This document shows, piece after piece, positions 1 through 7,978 of a stretch of 64,000 nucleotides of DNA. The stretch comes from Aquisphaera giovannonii (GTDB lineage: Bacteria; Planctomycetota; Planctomycetia; Isosphaerales; Isosphaeraceae). The DNA is taken from the NCBI RefSeq assembly GCF_008087625.1, contig NZ_CP042997.1:5704001-5768000 (forward strand), read 5' to 3'. The translations under genes were made by a program, and so were the position numbers. The number at the start of each line of letters is the position of its first letter. Position 1 is the stretch's first letter. The notes beneath the pieces were generated by a model that had not been told where the DNA came from, searched no databases, and worked only from the letters and a program-made list of their open reading frames with translations.

Positions 1-742
1 CTCGTGAGGGGGCCATCCTCGGCGATGGGGGACAAGGGCCGGCTGCCGCGATGGATCGGTGGGCGGGCCTTCGAACGGTAAAGGCTCTGCGGAACCATAC
101 CCGGCGTGCAGGGGGGCATGACGGGATCAACGTCGCCTGGTTCGATGATGCTCGCCTCTCGGGGCCGCTCGGCGAGCGACGCATTGGCATCAGGTTGAGG
201 ACGATTTCGAGCGTATCGACGGCCGATCGGGAAGCCCCCCTTGGGAGCCGGCTCCGCCCGGCGACCGGGGCGGACCTCGGCCGACACGGCTCACCCGGTC
301 GCCGGGCGGAGCCGGCTCCCACGCGGAGAGGCAATCGACGGCTTGACCCGATGCCCAAGGGGCCGCTCGCCGAGCGGCGCACCCGGGCGGTGTCCGGGCG
401 GTGGACCGCCGCGACCGCTCCCGGGGGCCCGACGTCGCCAGGCGCGGGCCGCAAGGTGCGGCGGAGCATCCGGGCGACGGACGGCCGCGCCAGCCCGGCG
501 GCCGCCCGCATCGCGGAGTTCTCGGGTTGGCGAGCGGCCCGAGCCGCTCGAAGCGGACGGTCGGGTCGGGGGCAGGGTCCCGCCCCTCGCCCGGCCGACC
601 TCGCATCCGGGGCGACTCGCCCCCGTCGGTCGGCCCGTGGCGGATGCCGGAGACGCTCCCCGTCATGGGGCGGCCGGAGCGTCGCGGGGAGGCGTCGGCG
701 ATGCGGGTGCGATGACATTCGCCGGCGGCGGCGGGACGCACC
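1..742. other. Gene-free stretch at the window edge
   Basis: No reading frame here has a recognisable product. The long open frames overlap each other on both strands and are Arg/Pro/Gly-rich, as expected from very GC-rich non-coding DNA. The stretch carries a long perfect inverted repeat (separate entry) and ends in the promoter of the ArsR-type gene. Confidence 0.6.
243..320. repeat. Long perfect inverted repeat (REP-like hairpin)
   Basis: Positions 243-268 and 295-320 are exact reverse complements, 26 bp each, around a 26-bp loop. The arm contains GGGAGCC and GGCGACCGG. It is a sequence variant of the element that makes the tandem array at 42.6-43.1 kb and the hairpin at 60.27-60.35 kb, so this is one dispersed intergenic family. 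Confidence 0.85.
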
Positions 743-790
743 TTGCCCGACGCCGCCGACTCCTCTATACTGAACCACATGGTTCAGTAT
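743..790 (+). promoter_or_regulatory. Promoter and operator of the ArsR-type gene, overlapping its start codon
   Basis: TTGCCC (743-748), a 17-bp spacer and TATACT (766-771) form a good sigma-70-type promoter. A perfect inverted repeat ATACTGAACC / GGTTCAGTAT (767-776 and 781-790, 4-bp spacer) covers the -10 box, the expected transcription start and the ATG at 779. This predicts a leaderless mRNA and autorepression by the encoded repressor. The TTG at 743, a possible alternative start, coincides with the -35 box and is therefore rejected as a start. Confidence 0.75.
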
Positions 791-1144
791 TCCCCGGAAC
801 GCCTCAACGCCTCCTTCGCCGCCCTCGCCGACGCCACCCGCCGTGGCGTCCTCGACGAGCTCGCGCGCGGCGACGCCTCCATCACCGCCCTCGCCGGCAA
901 GTTCGGGATGACCCTCACGGGCATGAAGAAGCACGTCGGCGTGCTCGAGCTGGCGGGCCTCGTGACCACCGAGAAGGTCGGCCGCGTGCGCACGTGCCGC
1001 ATCGGCCCGGGCCGACTCGAGGAGGAGATGGAGTGGATCGCGCGTTACCGGCGGGTGTGGGACGCGCGCTTCGAGGCGCTGGACGGCGTCATCGACGAAC
1101 TCAAACGCGAGGAGAAGGCCCGTGGCCGCAGGAAACGAAAGTGA
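779..1144 (+). CDS. ArsR-family winged-helix repressor
   Basis: The product is 121 residues. A winged helix-turn-helix spans about residues 8-85, with the typical ArsR N-terminus (LNASFAALADATRRGVLDEL), a recognition helix near LTGMKKHVGVLE, and a wing at VTTEKVGRVRTCRI. No metal-binding Cys pair is visible, so it is probably not a metal sensor. Small ArsR proteins of this type commonly precede SRPBCC/AHSA1 genes, as here. The start at 779 is chosen because a promoter -10 box lies just upstream and a perfect palindrome overlaps the ATG, which suggests autoregulation. There is no Shine-Dalgarno sequence, in agreement with leaderless translation. It overlaps the next gene by 23 bp, so the two are one transcription unit. 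Confidence 0.88.
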   Translation: MVQYSPERLNASFAALADATRRGVLDELARGDASITALAGKFGMTLTGMKKHVGVLELAGLVTTEKVGRVRTCRIGPGRLEEEMEWIARYRRVWDARFEALDGVIDELKREEKARGRRKRK

Positions 1145-1619
1145 TGCTCGTCGCACGACGGTGCAGAGGAAGTCCGAGCGCGAGGTCGTCGTCACGCGGA
1201 CGTTCGACGCGCCCGCGCGGCTCGTCTTCGAGGCGTGGTCCAGGCCCGAGCTGTTCCGGAAGTGGTGGGTGCCCCGCTCCATGGGCATGACGCTCCGCTC
1301 GTGCGAGATGGACGTGCGCACCGGCGGCGGATACCGCCTGGTGTTCGGCGACGATCCCGCGAACACGATGGCGTTCTTCGGCAAGTACCTCGAGGTGGTG
1401 CCGAACGAGCGCATCGTCTGGACGAACGAGGAAGGCGGCGACGGGGGATCCGTCACCACCGTGACGTTCGAGGAGCGCGACGGCCGGACGTTGCTCGTCC
1501 TGAGCGAGCTGTATCCCACGAAGGAGGCGCTCGACGCGGCCGGCACCGGCGCGCAGGACGCGATGCACGAGACGTTCGGGCAGCTCGACGAACTGCTCGC
1601 CGAGCTGGCCGCGCGTTGA
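1122..1619 (+). CDS. SRPBCC / AHSA1-like domain protein
   Basis: The product is 165 residues with one SRPBCC (START-like) domain. The hallmark beginning VVVTRTFDAPARLVFEAWS is followed by WW (residues 49-50), FGKYLEVVPNERIVWT and a C-terminal helix ending LDELLAELAAR. Such proteins bind small hydrophobic ligands in a deep cavity; the family is named after the Hsp90 co-chaperone Aha1 but most bacterial members have unknown ligands. The GTG start at 1122 has GGAG at 1111-1114 at proper spacing and overlaps the end of the ArsR gene, implying translational coupling. The repressor upstream probably controls both genes, and the SRPBCC protein may bind the inducer (inference). Confidence 0.88.
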   Translation: MAAGNESDARRTTVQRKSEREVVVTRTFDAPARLVFEAWSRPELFRKWWVPRSMGMTLRSCEMDVRTGGGYRLVFGDDPANTMAFFGKYLEVVPNERIVWTNEEGGDGGSVTTVTFEERDGRTLLVLSELYPTKEALDAAGTGAQDAMHETFGQLDELLAELAAR

Positions 1620-1730
1620 CCTGGCCCTCGGCGAAGCCGTGGGGAGTTGGAAAGAGGGCGATCGCCAGAGTGGATCATCGCTCGTACTTCGTTGCGCGGC
1701 CGGGCCGCCATCCCTCTCCCTCGCCCGCTC

Positions 1731-1874
1731 GCGGGAGAGGGGCGGGGTGAGGGTCCTCGATCGCCTCGACCCTCGCGGGGCCGCGTCGATCTCCGGCTGG
1801 CCGCGGCGGCCGAGGCATCGGGCCTCGGTCTGCGGGCGAGGGCTCACCCCGCCCTCACCCCGCCCCTCTCCCGC
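1731..1874. repeat. Inverted repeat, 23-bp perfect arms
   Basis: Positions 1731-1753 and 1852-1874 are exact reverse complements. The arm contains GCGGGAGAGGGGCGGGGTGA. Each arm also contributes to a small local hairpin (CTCTCCCGC/GCGGGAGAG). A related hairpin occurs in the galT upstream region near 19454-19476, so this is another dispersed intergenic family. Confidence 0.75.
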
Positions 1875-2457
1875 CGAGCGGGAGAGGGAGATGTCCTCGA
1901 TCGTCGGCCTCGGTTGGCGCAACGAATATGCCCGGCGCGATCTCTCGTCAACGCCGACGGAAACAGCCTGTTTTCAACACATCAGTGAAACCATTCCCCA
2001 TGGTTGCCCGGTCGAGACCGCCGTACGCGTGATGTCGCACAGATTCCGTGCGAGTGCTTCGGTACCGGTCGGAGGATATCGGGCCTACCATCCGGGCGGG
2101 TCGCGGGGCGGGCCGGTCGGAGGAATCGCCGTCGCCGGCCTCCGCGGCGATCCATCCGGGTCAATCCGGGCGGATCTATCTGGGCCATCCGCCTTTCGGA
2201 GTCCATCTGGGCCGTCCACCTATTACCCCGGCGAGGAAGAAGATCACGTTGTGCGGGTCCCGAGGCTCTCACACCCCTCGGTGAGGGGCGGGCCGGATTC
2301 GATTCCCCCCTTACGAAGGGGGGATACAGGGGGGTATTCGACCGCCTCGGCCTGAGGAATCCACCCCCTCCCACTCCCCCTTCGTGAGGGGGAGAGCCGG
2401 ATTGGCTCCCCCTGCCGGGGGATGAACAGCACTTCCGGTAGCCGGAGCCCGACCTCC

Positions 2458-2573
2458 TTTCTCGCCGGGGTAATATCGGGCCTTCGAAGGTGGGTGGCCC
2501 CTTTCGGGTCGCTTCTTTCTCGCCGGGGTAATATCGGGCCTTCGAAGGTGGGTGGCCCCTTTCGGGTCGCTTT
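2458..2573. repeat. Tandem duplication of a 58-bp unit
   Basis: The unit at 2458-2515 is repeated at 2516-2573 essentially without change; it contains TCGCCGGGGTAATATCGGGC and ends GGCCCCTTTCGGGTCGCTT. The tail is followed by short GGCCCCTTTCGGG iterations to about 2610. An inverted partial copy of the core lies near 2222-2236. It is non-coding. Confidence 0.8.
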
Positions 2574-2745
2574 CGGCCCCTTTCGGGGCGCCCCTTTCGG
2601 CCCCTTTCGGGTCCCCGATCCGCCTCGATTTCGGGCGTCGTGAAAGCGGCGGGCCTGGGCGCGGGATCGTGTTGGGTGAAAGCTGCGAAATTTCGCGCGC
2701 TCGTTCTCCAATAAACCCTCATCCTCGACGCGGAGGCTCCCGACG

Positions 2746-4371
2746 ATGACGACCGAGGCCCAGATCCTCGCGAACAGGCGGAATGCATCGCTCTCGACGG
2801 GCCCGAAGACGAGGCGGGGCAAGGCCCGCTCCCGGCGGGAAGGGTACGGGCCGGGGGCACGGAGTCAGGGGGCGGCGATCACGGAGGCGGGCCGGGCGGA
2901 TCCGCGGTGGATCGAGGAGCGGGCGGCGGGATTCCTCCGGGCGGCGTACTCGGGCGCGAGCGAGGAGGAGAAGGCGATGCGGAAGAGGGCCGCCGAGCTG
3001 GCCCGGAAGATCGGGGAGGCGGAGCGGGCCGTGGCGGCGTACCTCGAGCGGGCCGGCCGCATCGTGGAGGATCGACGCAGGGCGGCGGAGGCGGGGGGAC
3101 CCGGGCGGGTGCTGGAGTTGAGCCGGCGGCTGATGGCGTGGGAGCAGTCCGCCGCCGCCGACTCGTCCGACGGGGCCGGGCGCATCCTGGGCGAGCTGGA
3201 GGGCTCGCGAGCGGGCCGGGCGTGGCTGATCCGGACCTGGCGGTGGATCCGCGAGTGGCTCGGGCGGAAGGGCCGGTTCGGGGTGATGGATCGGTATCGG
3301 CTGGTGCGGGCGCTCGGCCACGACCCGATCCACGTGGCGAGGCTCCCGCGGGTCCGCGAGGTCTTCGCGGCGCTGAATGCCCTGGACCCGCGGGGCGGGC
3401 TCGATGGCGAGGCGTTCTTCGCCCGGGCGAGGGAGCTCGCCGCGGGATGCGACCCGATGGCCCGCGACTCGCTGGCCTGGCGCGAGGCGGCCGGGACGTT
3501 CGCGTCGGCGGAGGAGGCCCGCGCGTTCCTGCTAAACCTGGTGGACGAGCGAGTCCGCCGGCTGGAGGCCCTCCAGGCCGCGTCGGACGCCGAGCCGGCC
3601 GGCCGCGAGGCCCTCGCGGTGATGGCGGCGGTGGAGGGCCTGCGCCGCGAGGTCGAGGCGATGGGCCGGGAGCTCCTCCGGGTCGTGGAGGACCTGCAGC
3701 GGATGCGGAAGGGAGGGCCGCGGGCGGTTGAGGGCGACGCGATCCGGCCGGCGGCTGCCTCGGGGCCCGAGGTGAGGTCGCGGCAGGGAGAAGGCGGGAC
3801 GGCGAAGCGGCTCCGTCCCGCGTGGCGCGGACGCGGACGGACGCCGTGCCGGGGTCACGGGGGCCGTGGCGGGGGCGCAGCGACGCCGCGGTCGAGCGGG
3901 GCTTCGCCCCCGGCGGCCGTCCCCGAGCCGTGGCGATCCCGTGGCGTCGCTGCGATCCCGCCGCGGCCACCCGGAGGGGCGAGGATCGGGGCCGGCTTCG
4001 TGCCGTCGTTGGAGTGTCGAGTCACGGCTCCTCGAACTGGAGCGGCGCCGGTGTGGCCGGTCGAGAAAGGAAGTAAGGCGTTTCGGGGTGGAGACTTGGG
4101 GGTCGGGATTCGAAGCGGGTCGCGCGACGAGCGAACCCAAGCTCGGGCCGCGACGGGGGGGCGGATCGATGGGCCGGGGGAGGGGCCTCGCGTGCATCCC
4201 GCCGGGCCGACGAGGCGGGGCAGGAGGGGCCGACTCCGGCTGAGATTGACGGGGGCGGCGATTCCTACAAGACTCGTAAACGCGAGCGGGGGCGGGAAAG
4301 GGCGGGGGCCCTCCCTTCCGCGGTGGCGCCTGGCCACGCGGCGGGCGGGGCCGGTCGAGTCGAGGAGAGCC
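2746..4371 (+). CDS. Planctomycete hypothetical protein whose frame lacks a stop codon
   Basis: From ATG 2746 the frame starts MTTEAQILANRRNASLSTGP, the hallmark N-terminus of a large planctomycete family of unknown function, usually about 300-350 residues. Charged helical segments continue to about residue 325 (VEGLRREVEAMGRELLRVV..., near 3720). After that the translation becomes Gly/Arg/Pro-rich with no structure, yet no stop occurs and the frame runs into the HAL2-like gene at 4372. The segment near 3930-3970 matches an intergenic element seen elsewhere in the window (for example near 10775-10815), so it is probably not protein-coding. A TGA at 3729-3731 lies in another frame, so a small indel or stop-codon loss is likely. 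The true end is therefore uncertain, probably 3.72-3.78 kb. Position 4371 is only the limit set by the next gene. Confidence 0.5.
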
Positions 4372-5397
4372 ATGAGCCAACCTTTCGAGCTTGAGCAGGC
4401 GGCGGCCGTCGCGGCGGTCCGACGGGCCGCTCGCCTCTGCCAGGCGGTCCGCCGGGGGATCCGCCCGGAGGTGCTGGACAAGAAGGACAAGAGCCCGGTG
4501 ACGGTGGCCGACTTCGGCAGCCAGGCGCTCGTCTGCCGGGCCCTGCTGGAGTCCTTCCCGGAGGATCCGGTCATCGCCGAGGAGGACTCCGCGGAGCTCC
4601 GCCAGGCGTCGAACGCGGCGGTCCTCGGGCAGGTCGTCGCGCACGTCCGGGGCGTCGGCGGGGGCGAGTCGCTGGTCGACGCGACGGCCGAGGACGTCTG
4701 CGGCTGGATCGATCGCGGCGGGACGGCCGAGTATCGCGACCGCTTCTGGACGATCGACCCGATCGACGGCACCAAGGGCTTCCTCCGCAACGAGCAGTAC
4801 GCCGTCGCGCTGGCCCTGGTCGTCGGGGGCAGGGTCGTGGTGGGGGCGCTCGCGTGCCCGAACCTGGCGGTGCGGGGGGAGGGGGGGCCAACCGGCGGCG
4901 TCGGGGTGGTCTTCACCGCCGTCCGCGGCGGGGGGGCCTTCGCATTCCCGCTCGATGAGGCGATTGCCATGGAGCCGGTGCCGATCCGCGTGAATGCGGC
5001 GGACGACCCCGCGGCGATGCGGTTCTGCGAGTCCGTGGAGTCGGGCCACAGCGCGCACGGGGACGCGGCGGCCATCGCCGCGAAGCTGGGGATCGCGGCC
5101 CCGCCGATCCGGATGGACAGCCAGGCCAAGTACGGCGTCGTCGCCCGGGGCGAGGCGGACGTCTACCTCCGCATGCCCACCCGCGCCGACTACCGGGAGA
5201 AGATCTGGGACCACGCCGCCGGGGCGCTCGTCATCGAGGAGGCGGGGGGCGTCGTCACCGACGTCGCCGGCCGTCCGCTCGAATTCCGGCATGGCCGGGA
5301 GCTGTCCGCCAACCGCGGCGTCGTCGCCACCAACGGCCGGATCCACGACCGCGTCATCCGGGCCATCGCGGACCTCGGCCTGGCACCGGGCGCTTGA
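4372..5397 (+). CDS. HAL2/CysQ-like 3'(2'),5'-bisphosphate nucleotidase
   Basis: The product is 341 residues, of the inositol-monophosphatase superfamily. Visible Mg2+-binding signatures are KDKSPVTVADFGSQ near the N-terminus, EED in the PVIAEEDSAEL segment, and the diagnostic DPIDGTKGFLR; the C-terminus has WDHAAGALVIEEAGG. The KSPVTVAD...DGTKGFLR combination and length fit HAL2-type enzymes that hydrolyse PAP to AMP, clearing the by-product of sulfate assimilation and sulfotransferases. Other IMPase-family substrates cannot be excluded. ATG 4372 is preceded by GAGGAG (4361-4366). The same frame is open upstream to 2746, but the conserved domain starts at residue 1 of this ORF, so an independent start is preferred over an 883-residue fusion. 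Confidence 0.85.
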   Translation: MSQPFELEQAAAVAAVRRAARLCQAVRRGIRPEVLDKKDKSPVTVADFGSQALVCRALLESFPEDPVIAEEDSAELRQASNAAVLGQVVAHVRGVGGGESLVDATAEDVCGWIDRGGTAEYRDRFWTIDPIDGTKGFLRNEQYAVALALVVGGRVVVGALACPNLAVRGEGGPTGGVGVVFTAVRGGGAFAFPLDEAIAMEPVPIRVNAADDPAAMRFCESVESGHSAHGDAAAIAAKLGIAAPPIRMDSQAKYGVVARGEADVYLRMPTRADYREKIWDHAAGALVIEEAGGVVTDVAGRPLEFRHGRELSANRGVVATNGRIHDRVIRAIADLGLAPGA

Positions 5398-5700
5398 AGA
5401 TCGCCCGCCGCGAGCTATAACGGAGTGTGGGGGGATCCTCCCGCCCGTCACGCCACCGAGCCCACCGGCCTGCCCGCCAATCTTCGCCCGATCGAGACAC
5501 CGAACGGGACGGCCTCCGCCCGGCCGAGTGCCGCGTTGCCTCGCACCGTCTCGCGCGGCCCGGGCATGACTGGCCGGCGAACCACCGGTGGCCAGTCGCC
5601 AGGACCAGTCTTTCGGGACAGAGAAGAACTGGCCGACGGCTGGCCGCCGGCCCCCCAGGGACGTCCCGCGCGGGCATTTCGACGACGGCCGTCGGCCGCG
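5398..5700. other. Intergenic gap between convergent genes
   Basis: About 300 bp separate the HAL2-like gene from the convergent lipoprotein gene. No gene, strong hairpin with a T-tract, or known repeat was recognised. Confidence 0.5.
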
Positions 5701-5961
5701 TCAGCGGCCCGCCGGCTGGGTGCTCGTGAGGGGCGACGGCGAGGCATCCTGCATGTTCGCCCCGAACGGGGAGAGCGGGGCGGGCGAGGGCGCCGCGGCA
5801 CCGGCGGGGGCGGCCCCGCTCCTCTCCAGCGTCGGGGCGGTCGGGAGCTGGACGGGCTCGCGACCGAGCTTCTCCCGATTGTGCCGCAGGTGATTCCCCG
5901 TGCACCCCGTGACCAGCGCGAGGGTCGCGCCCAGCACAGCCATCCGGGCCGTGGTTTTCAT
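5701..5961 (-). CDS. Small predicted lipoprotein
   Basis: The product is 86 residues. It starts MKTTARMAVLGATLALVTGC: a short basic n-region, a hydrophobic core, and a lipobox LVTGC with Cys20 as the lipidation site. The mature part is short, Pro/Ala-rich and without a recognisable domain (NHLRHNREKLGREPVQLPTA then low complexity). GGAG lies about 10 bp upstream of the ATG, supporting this start. Longer in-frame extensions upstream have no coding character. The role is unknown. It stands alone between a convergent phosphatase gene and a divergent CYTH gene. Confidence 0.75.
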   Translation of the reverse strand: MKTTARMAVLGATLALVTGCTGNHLRHNREKLGREPVQLPTAPTLERSGAAPAGAAAPSPAPLSPFGANMQDASPSPLTSTQPAGR

Positions 5962-6175
5962 CGGACTTCTCCTCCGTGAATGCGTGATCGCCGCGGGCCG
6001 CTCGAGTTCGGACGTGGCGGTACGCGACGCCTGGCGACGCCCCCAGCATATCGCCGGCGGCGGATCTGGAAACCCGAATCCGGCTGGCGGGATCGCGCGC
6101 GGGGGGCGAAGATGGCGTGCGGCCGACTTCCGCGGGGGCCGGCCCCGCCCGTCGAGGACCTTCGGGAGTTCCCTC

Positions 6176-7084
6176 ATGAGTCGTCCCTGGCCGTTCGCGG
6201 ACCCCGAGGACACGGTGGTGATCACGCTCGACCGCATCCTGCGGGGGGCGTCGCCGCTGCTGCTGGTGACGCACGACCGCGACGACGGCGCCTGGCAGTT
6301 CCTCGACGGCGAGCACGTCTTCGAGGAGGACGGCGTCGCGGTGAGCCTCGCCGAGATGGTCGCGTTCGACCCCGGCCTGGAGTCGCTCGCCGACCTCCCC
6401 GCGGGCTGGCGGGCGTGGCGCGACCGCCCCGGCGAGCCCTGGCGACGCGCCGAGGGGGACCTGGGCGACGACCCGGGCCCCGAGGCGGGCTCGGCCGGGC
6501 CCGAGGCGGAGGAGTCGACCGACCCGGCGGACAGCCCGGACCCGATGGCCTCGCGGAACATCGAGATCAAGGCGACGGTGCCCGACTACGACGCGATGCG
6601 GGCGGCGATCGAGTCGCTCGAAGACGTGGAGGGCCCGGCGGAGGTCCTCGACCAGGAGGACATCTTCTACGAGGTGCCGGGCGCCCGGCTCAAGCTGCGG
6701 ATCTTCCACGAGGGGGCGGGCGAGCTGATCCGCTACGAGCGCAGCGACGTCGCCGGGCCGAAGGCGTCGTGCTACGAGATCGCACCGACCTCCGCGCCGG
6801 CGACGATGAAGTCGATCCTCGGCCGCGTCCTCCCGGTGCGCGGGGTCGTCCGCAAGGAGAGGCGGCTCTACCGGATCGGCCCGACGCGGATCCACCTCGA
6901 CCGCGTGGAGGGGCTGGGCGACTTCCTCGAGCTCGAGGTCGTCCTCCGCCCCGACCAGCCGGACCTGGAGGGCGCCCTCGTCGCCGAGGAGCTGCTCACG
7001 CGCCTCGGCATCGACGAGTCCCAGCTCATCAGCACCGCCTACATCGACCTGATCGTCGAGGGCGGCGAGGCCGACGGCGGATGA
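6176..7084 (+). CDS. Two-domain protein: uncharacterised N-terminal domain fused to a CYTH (CyaB-like) domain
   Basis: The product is 302 residues. Residues 1-95 form a small domain (VVITLDRILRGASPLLLVTH, DDGAWQFLDG, SLAEMV, LPAGWRAWRD) that resembles stand-alone hypothetical proteins. Residues 96-122 are an acidic linker. From residue 124 (MASRNIEIKA) to the end lies a CYTH domain with the E-x-K of the tunnel entrance, FYEVPGARLKLRI, LIRYERSD, RLYRIGPTRIHLD and LGDFLELEVVL, all typical of CyaB/ThTPase-like triphosphate-binding barrels. The substrate is unknown; adenylate cyclase or triphosphatase activity is possible. The internal ATG at 6545 would give the CYTH domain alone. The gene ends in an ATGA overlap with the next gene, so the two are coupled. 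Confidence 0.8.
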   Translation: MSRPWPFADPEDTVVITLDRILRGASPLLLVTHDRDDGAWQFLDGEHVFEEDGVAVSLAEMVAFDPGLESLADLPAGWRAWRDRPGEPWRRAEGDLGDDPGPEAGSAGPEAEESTDPADSPDPMASRNIEIKATVPDYDAMRAAIESLEDVEGPAEVLDQEDIFYEVPGARLKLRIFHEGAGELIRYERSDVAGPKASCYEIAPTSAPATMKSILGRVLPVRGVVRKERRLYRIGPTRIHLDRVEGLGDFLELEVVLRPDQPDLEGALVAEELLTRLGIDESQLISTAYIDLIVEGGEADGG

Positions 7085-7839
7085 AACTGGCGATCGCCTT
7101 CGCGATCCTGGGGCTCGCCATGGCGACGCTCGCCGCGGGGATGGGCGCCCGGGCCTCGGGCGGGCGGTGGCTGGCCTTCGGCCTGGAGGCTTACCTCGCG
7201 GCGTGCTTCCTGGCGTTGTCGGCGATTTACGCGGCCCGCGCGGCCGGCGTGGAGGTCGAGCGGATCCTGGCCAGGTCCCGGTGGTCGCCGCTCCTGCGGG
7301 CGGTCCTCCTGCCGTACCTCGCGACGGGCGTGATCGCCCTCCTCGTGGCGCGTGGGCTCGGCCTTGGAAGCCCCTTCCGGCCCGTGGCGCCGGGGCTGTA
7401 CGCGGGGCGGATCCCGTTCCCGGACGAGCGCGGCCGGCTGCGGGAGGCGGGGATCGACGCGGTGCTCAACCTCTGCTGGGAGTTCCCGGGGCCCTCCGGC
7501 CCGGCCGCGGGGACGGGGATCGCGACGGCCCGCGTGCCGATCCTCGACGGCGTCCCGCCCACGGACGCCCAGTTCCGCGAGGCGCTAGAATATGTGGAAC
7601 GGTGGCATGCCGCGTGGCGTCGCGTGCTCATCCACTGCGCCCAGGGGCACGGCCGGACCTCGACGATCGTCGCCGCGGCGCTCGTCCGGCTCGGCCTGGC
7701 GGAGGGCGGGGACGAGGCGCTCGCGAGGGTCGCCGCCGCGAGGCCGGGCGCGCGGCCCTCGCCCTCGCAGAAGGCGGCGCTCGACCGCTACCTCTCGGGA
7801 TCCACCCCCGACGCGCGCGGCCGGCCGCGGGGCTCGTGA
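7081..7839 (+). CDS. Membrane-anchored dual-specificity-phosphatase-like protein
   Basis: The product is 252 residues. Three hydrophobic segments at about residues 2-22, 35-58 and 70-98 anchor the protein. The cytosolic part from residue 100 is a small DSP-type phosphatase: LYAGRIPFPDERGRLREAGI, an acid-loop candidate PILDGVPPTD, and the catalytic P-loop HCAQGHGRTS (Cys near residue 187; C-x5-R complete). Enzymes of this class remove phosphate from Ser/Thr/Tyr, phosphoinositides or other small phosphates; substrate not predictable. ATG 7081 overlaps the stop of the CYTH gene (ATGA), so the two are co-translated, suggesting a shared phosphate-related role (inference). Confidence 0.82.
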   Translation: MKLAIAFAILGLAMATLAAGMGARASGGRWLAFGLEAYLAACFLALSAIYAARAAGVEVERILARSRWSPLLRAVLLPYLATGVIALLVARGLGLGSPFRPVAPGLYAGRIPFPDERGRLREAGIDAVLNLCWEFPGPSGPAAGTGIATARVPILDGVPPTDAQFREALEYVERWHAAWRRVLIHCAQGHGRTSTIVAAALVRLGLAEGGDEALARVAAARPGARPSPSQKAALDRYLSGSTPDARGRPRGS

Positions 7840-7897
7840 AGGCCCGACGGCCGGCGGCCGCCACGCCCGCGATCCCGCCGGCCCGGAGGTCGGCGGC

Positions 7898-7927
7898 TTG
7901 ACACGGCCCGTCCCGCTGGCGGATAGT
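7898..7927 (+). promoter_or_regulatory. Sigma-70-like promoter of the DUF1559 gene
   Basis: TTGACA at 7898-7903 is a perfect -35 box. GATAGT at 7922-7927 matches the -10 consensus at four of six positions with an 18-bp spacer. It lies about 50 bp before the start codon at 7979, which has GGAGG at 7966-7970. Confidence 0.65.
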
Positions 7928-7978
7928 CGGTCTCCTACAATCGTACGACTAATCCCTTCGTTCACGGAGGATGGTCCG

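Larger units (their letters stand above)
1620..2745. other. Repeat-rich intergenic region
   Basis: This 1.1-kb gap holds no convincing gene. It contains a 23-bp inverted repeat pair (1731-1753 / 1852-1874), short hairpins of the type CTCTCCCGC-cga-GCGGGAGAG, poly-purine/pyrimidine hairpins around 2305-2395 and a 58-bp tandem duplication (2458-2573). A partial inverted copy of that duplication's TCGCCGGGGTAATA core lies at about 2222-2236. Confidence 0.65.

Noticed and set aside
743-778. TTG start of the ArsR-type gene
   Set aside because: The TTG coincides with the -35 box and the extra 12 residues are not part of the domain; ATG 779 fits promoter and palindrome.
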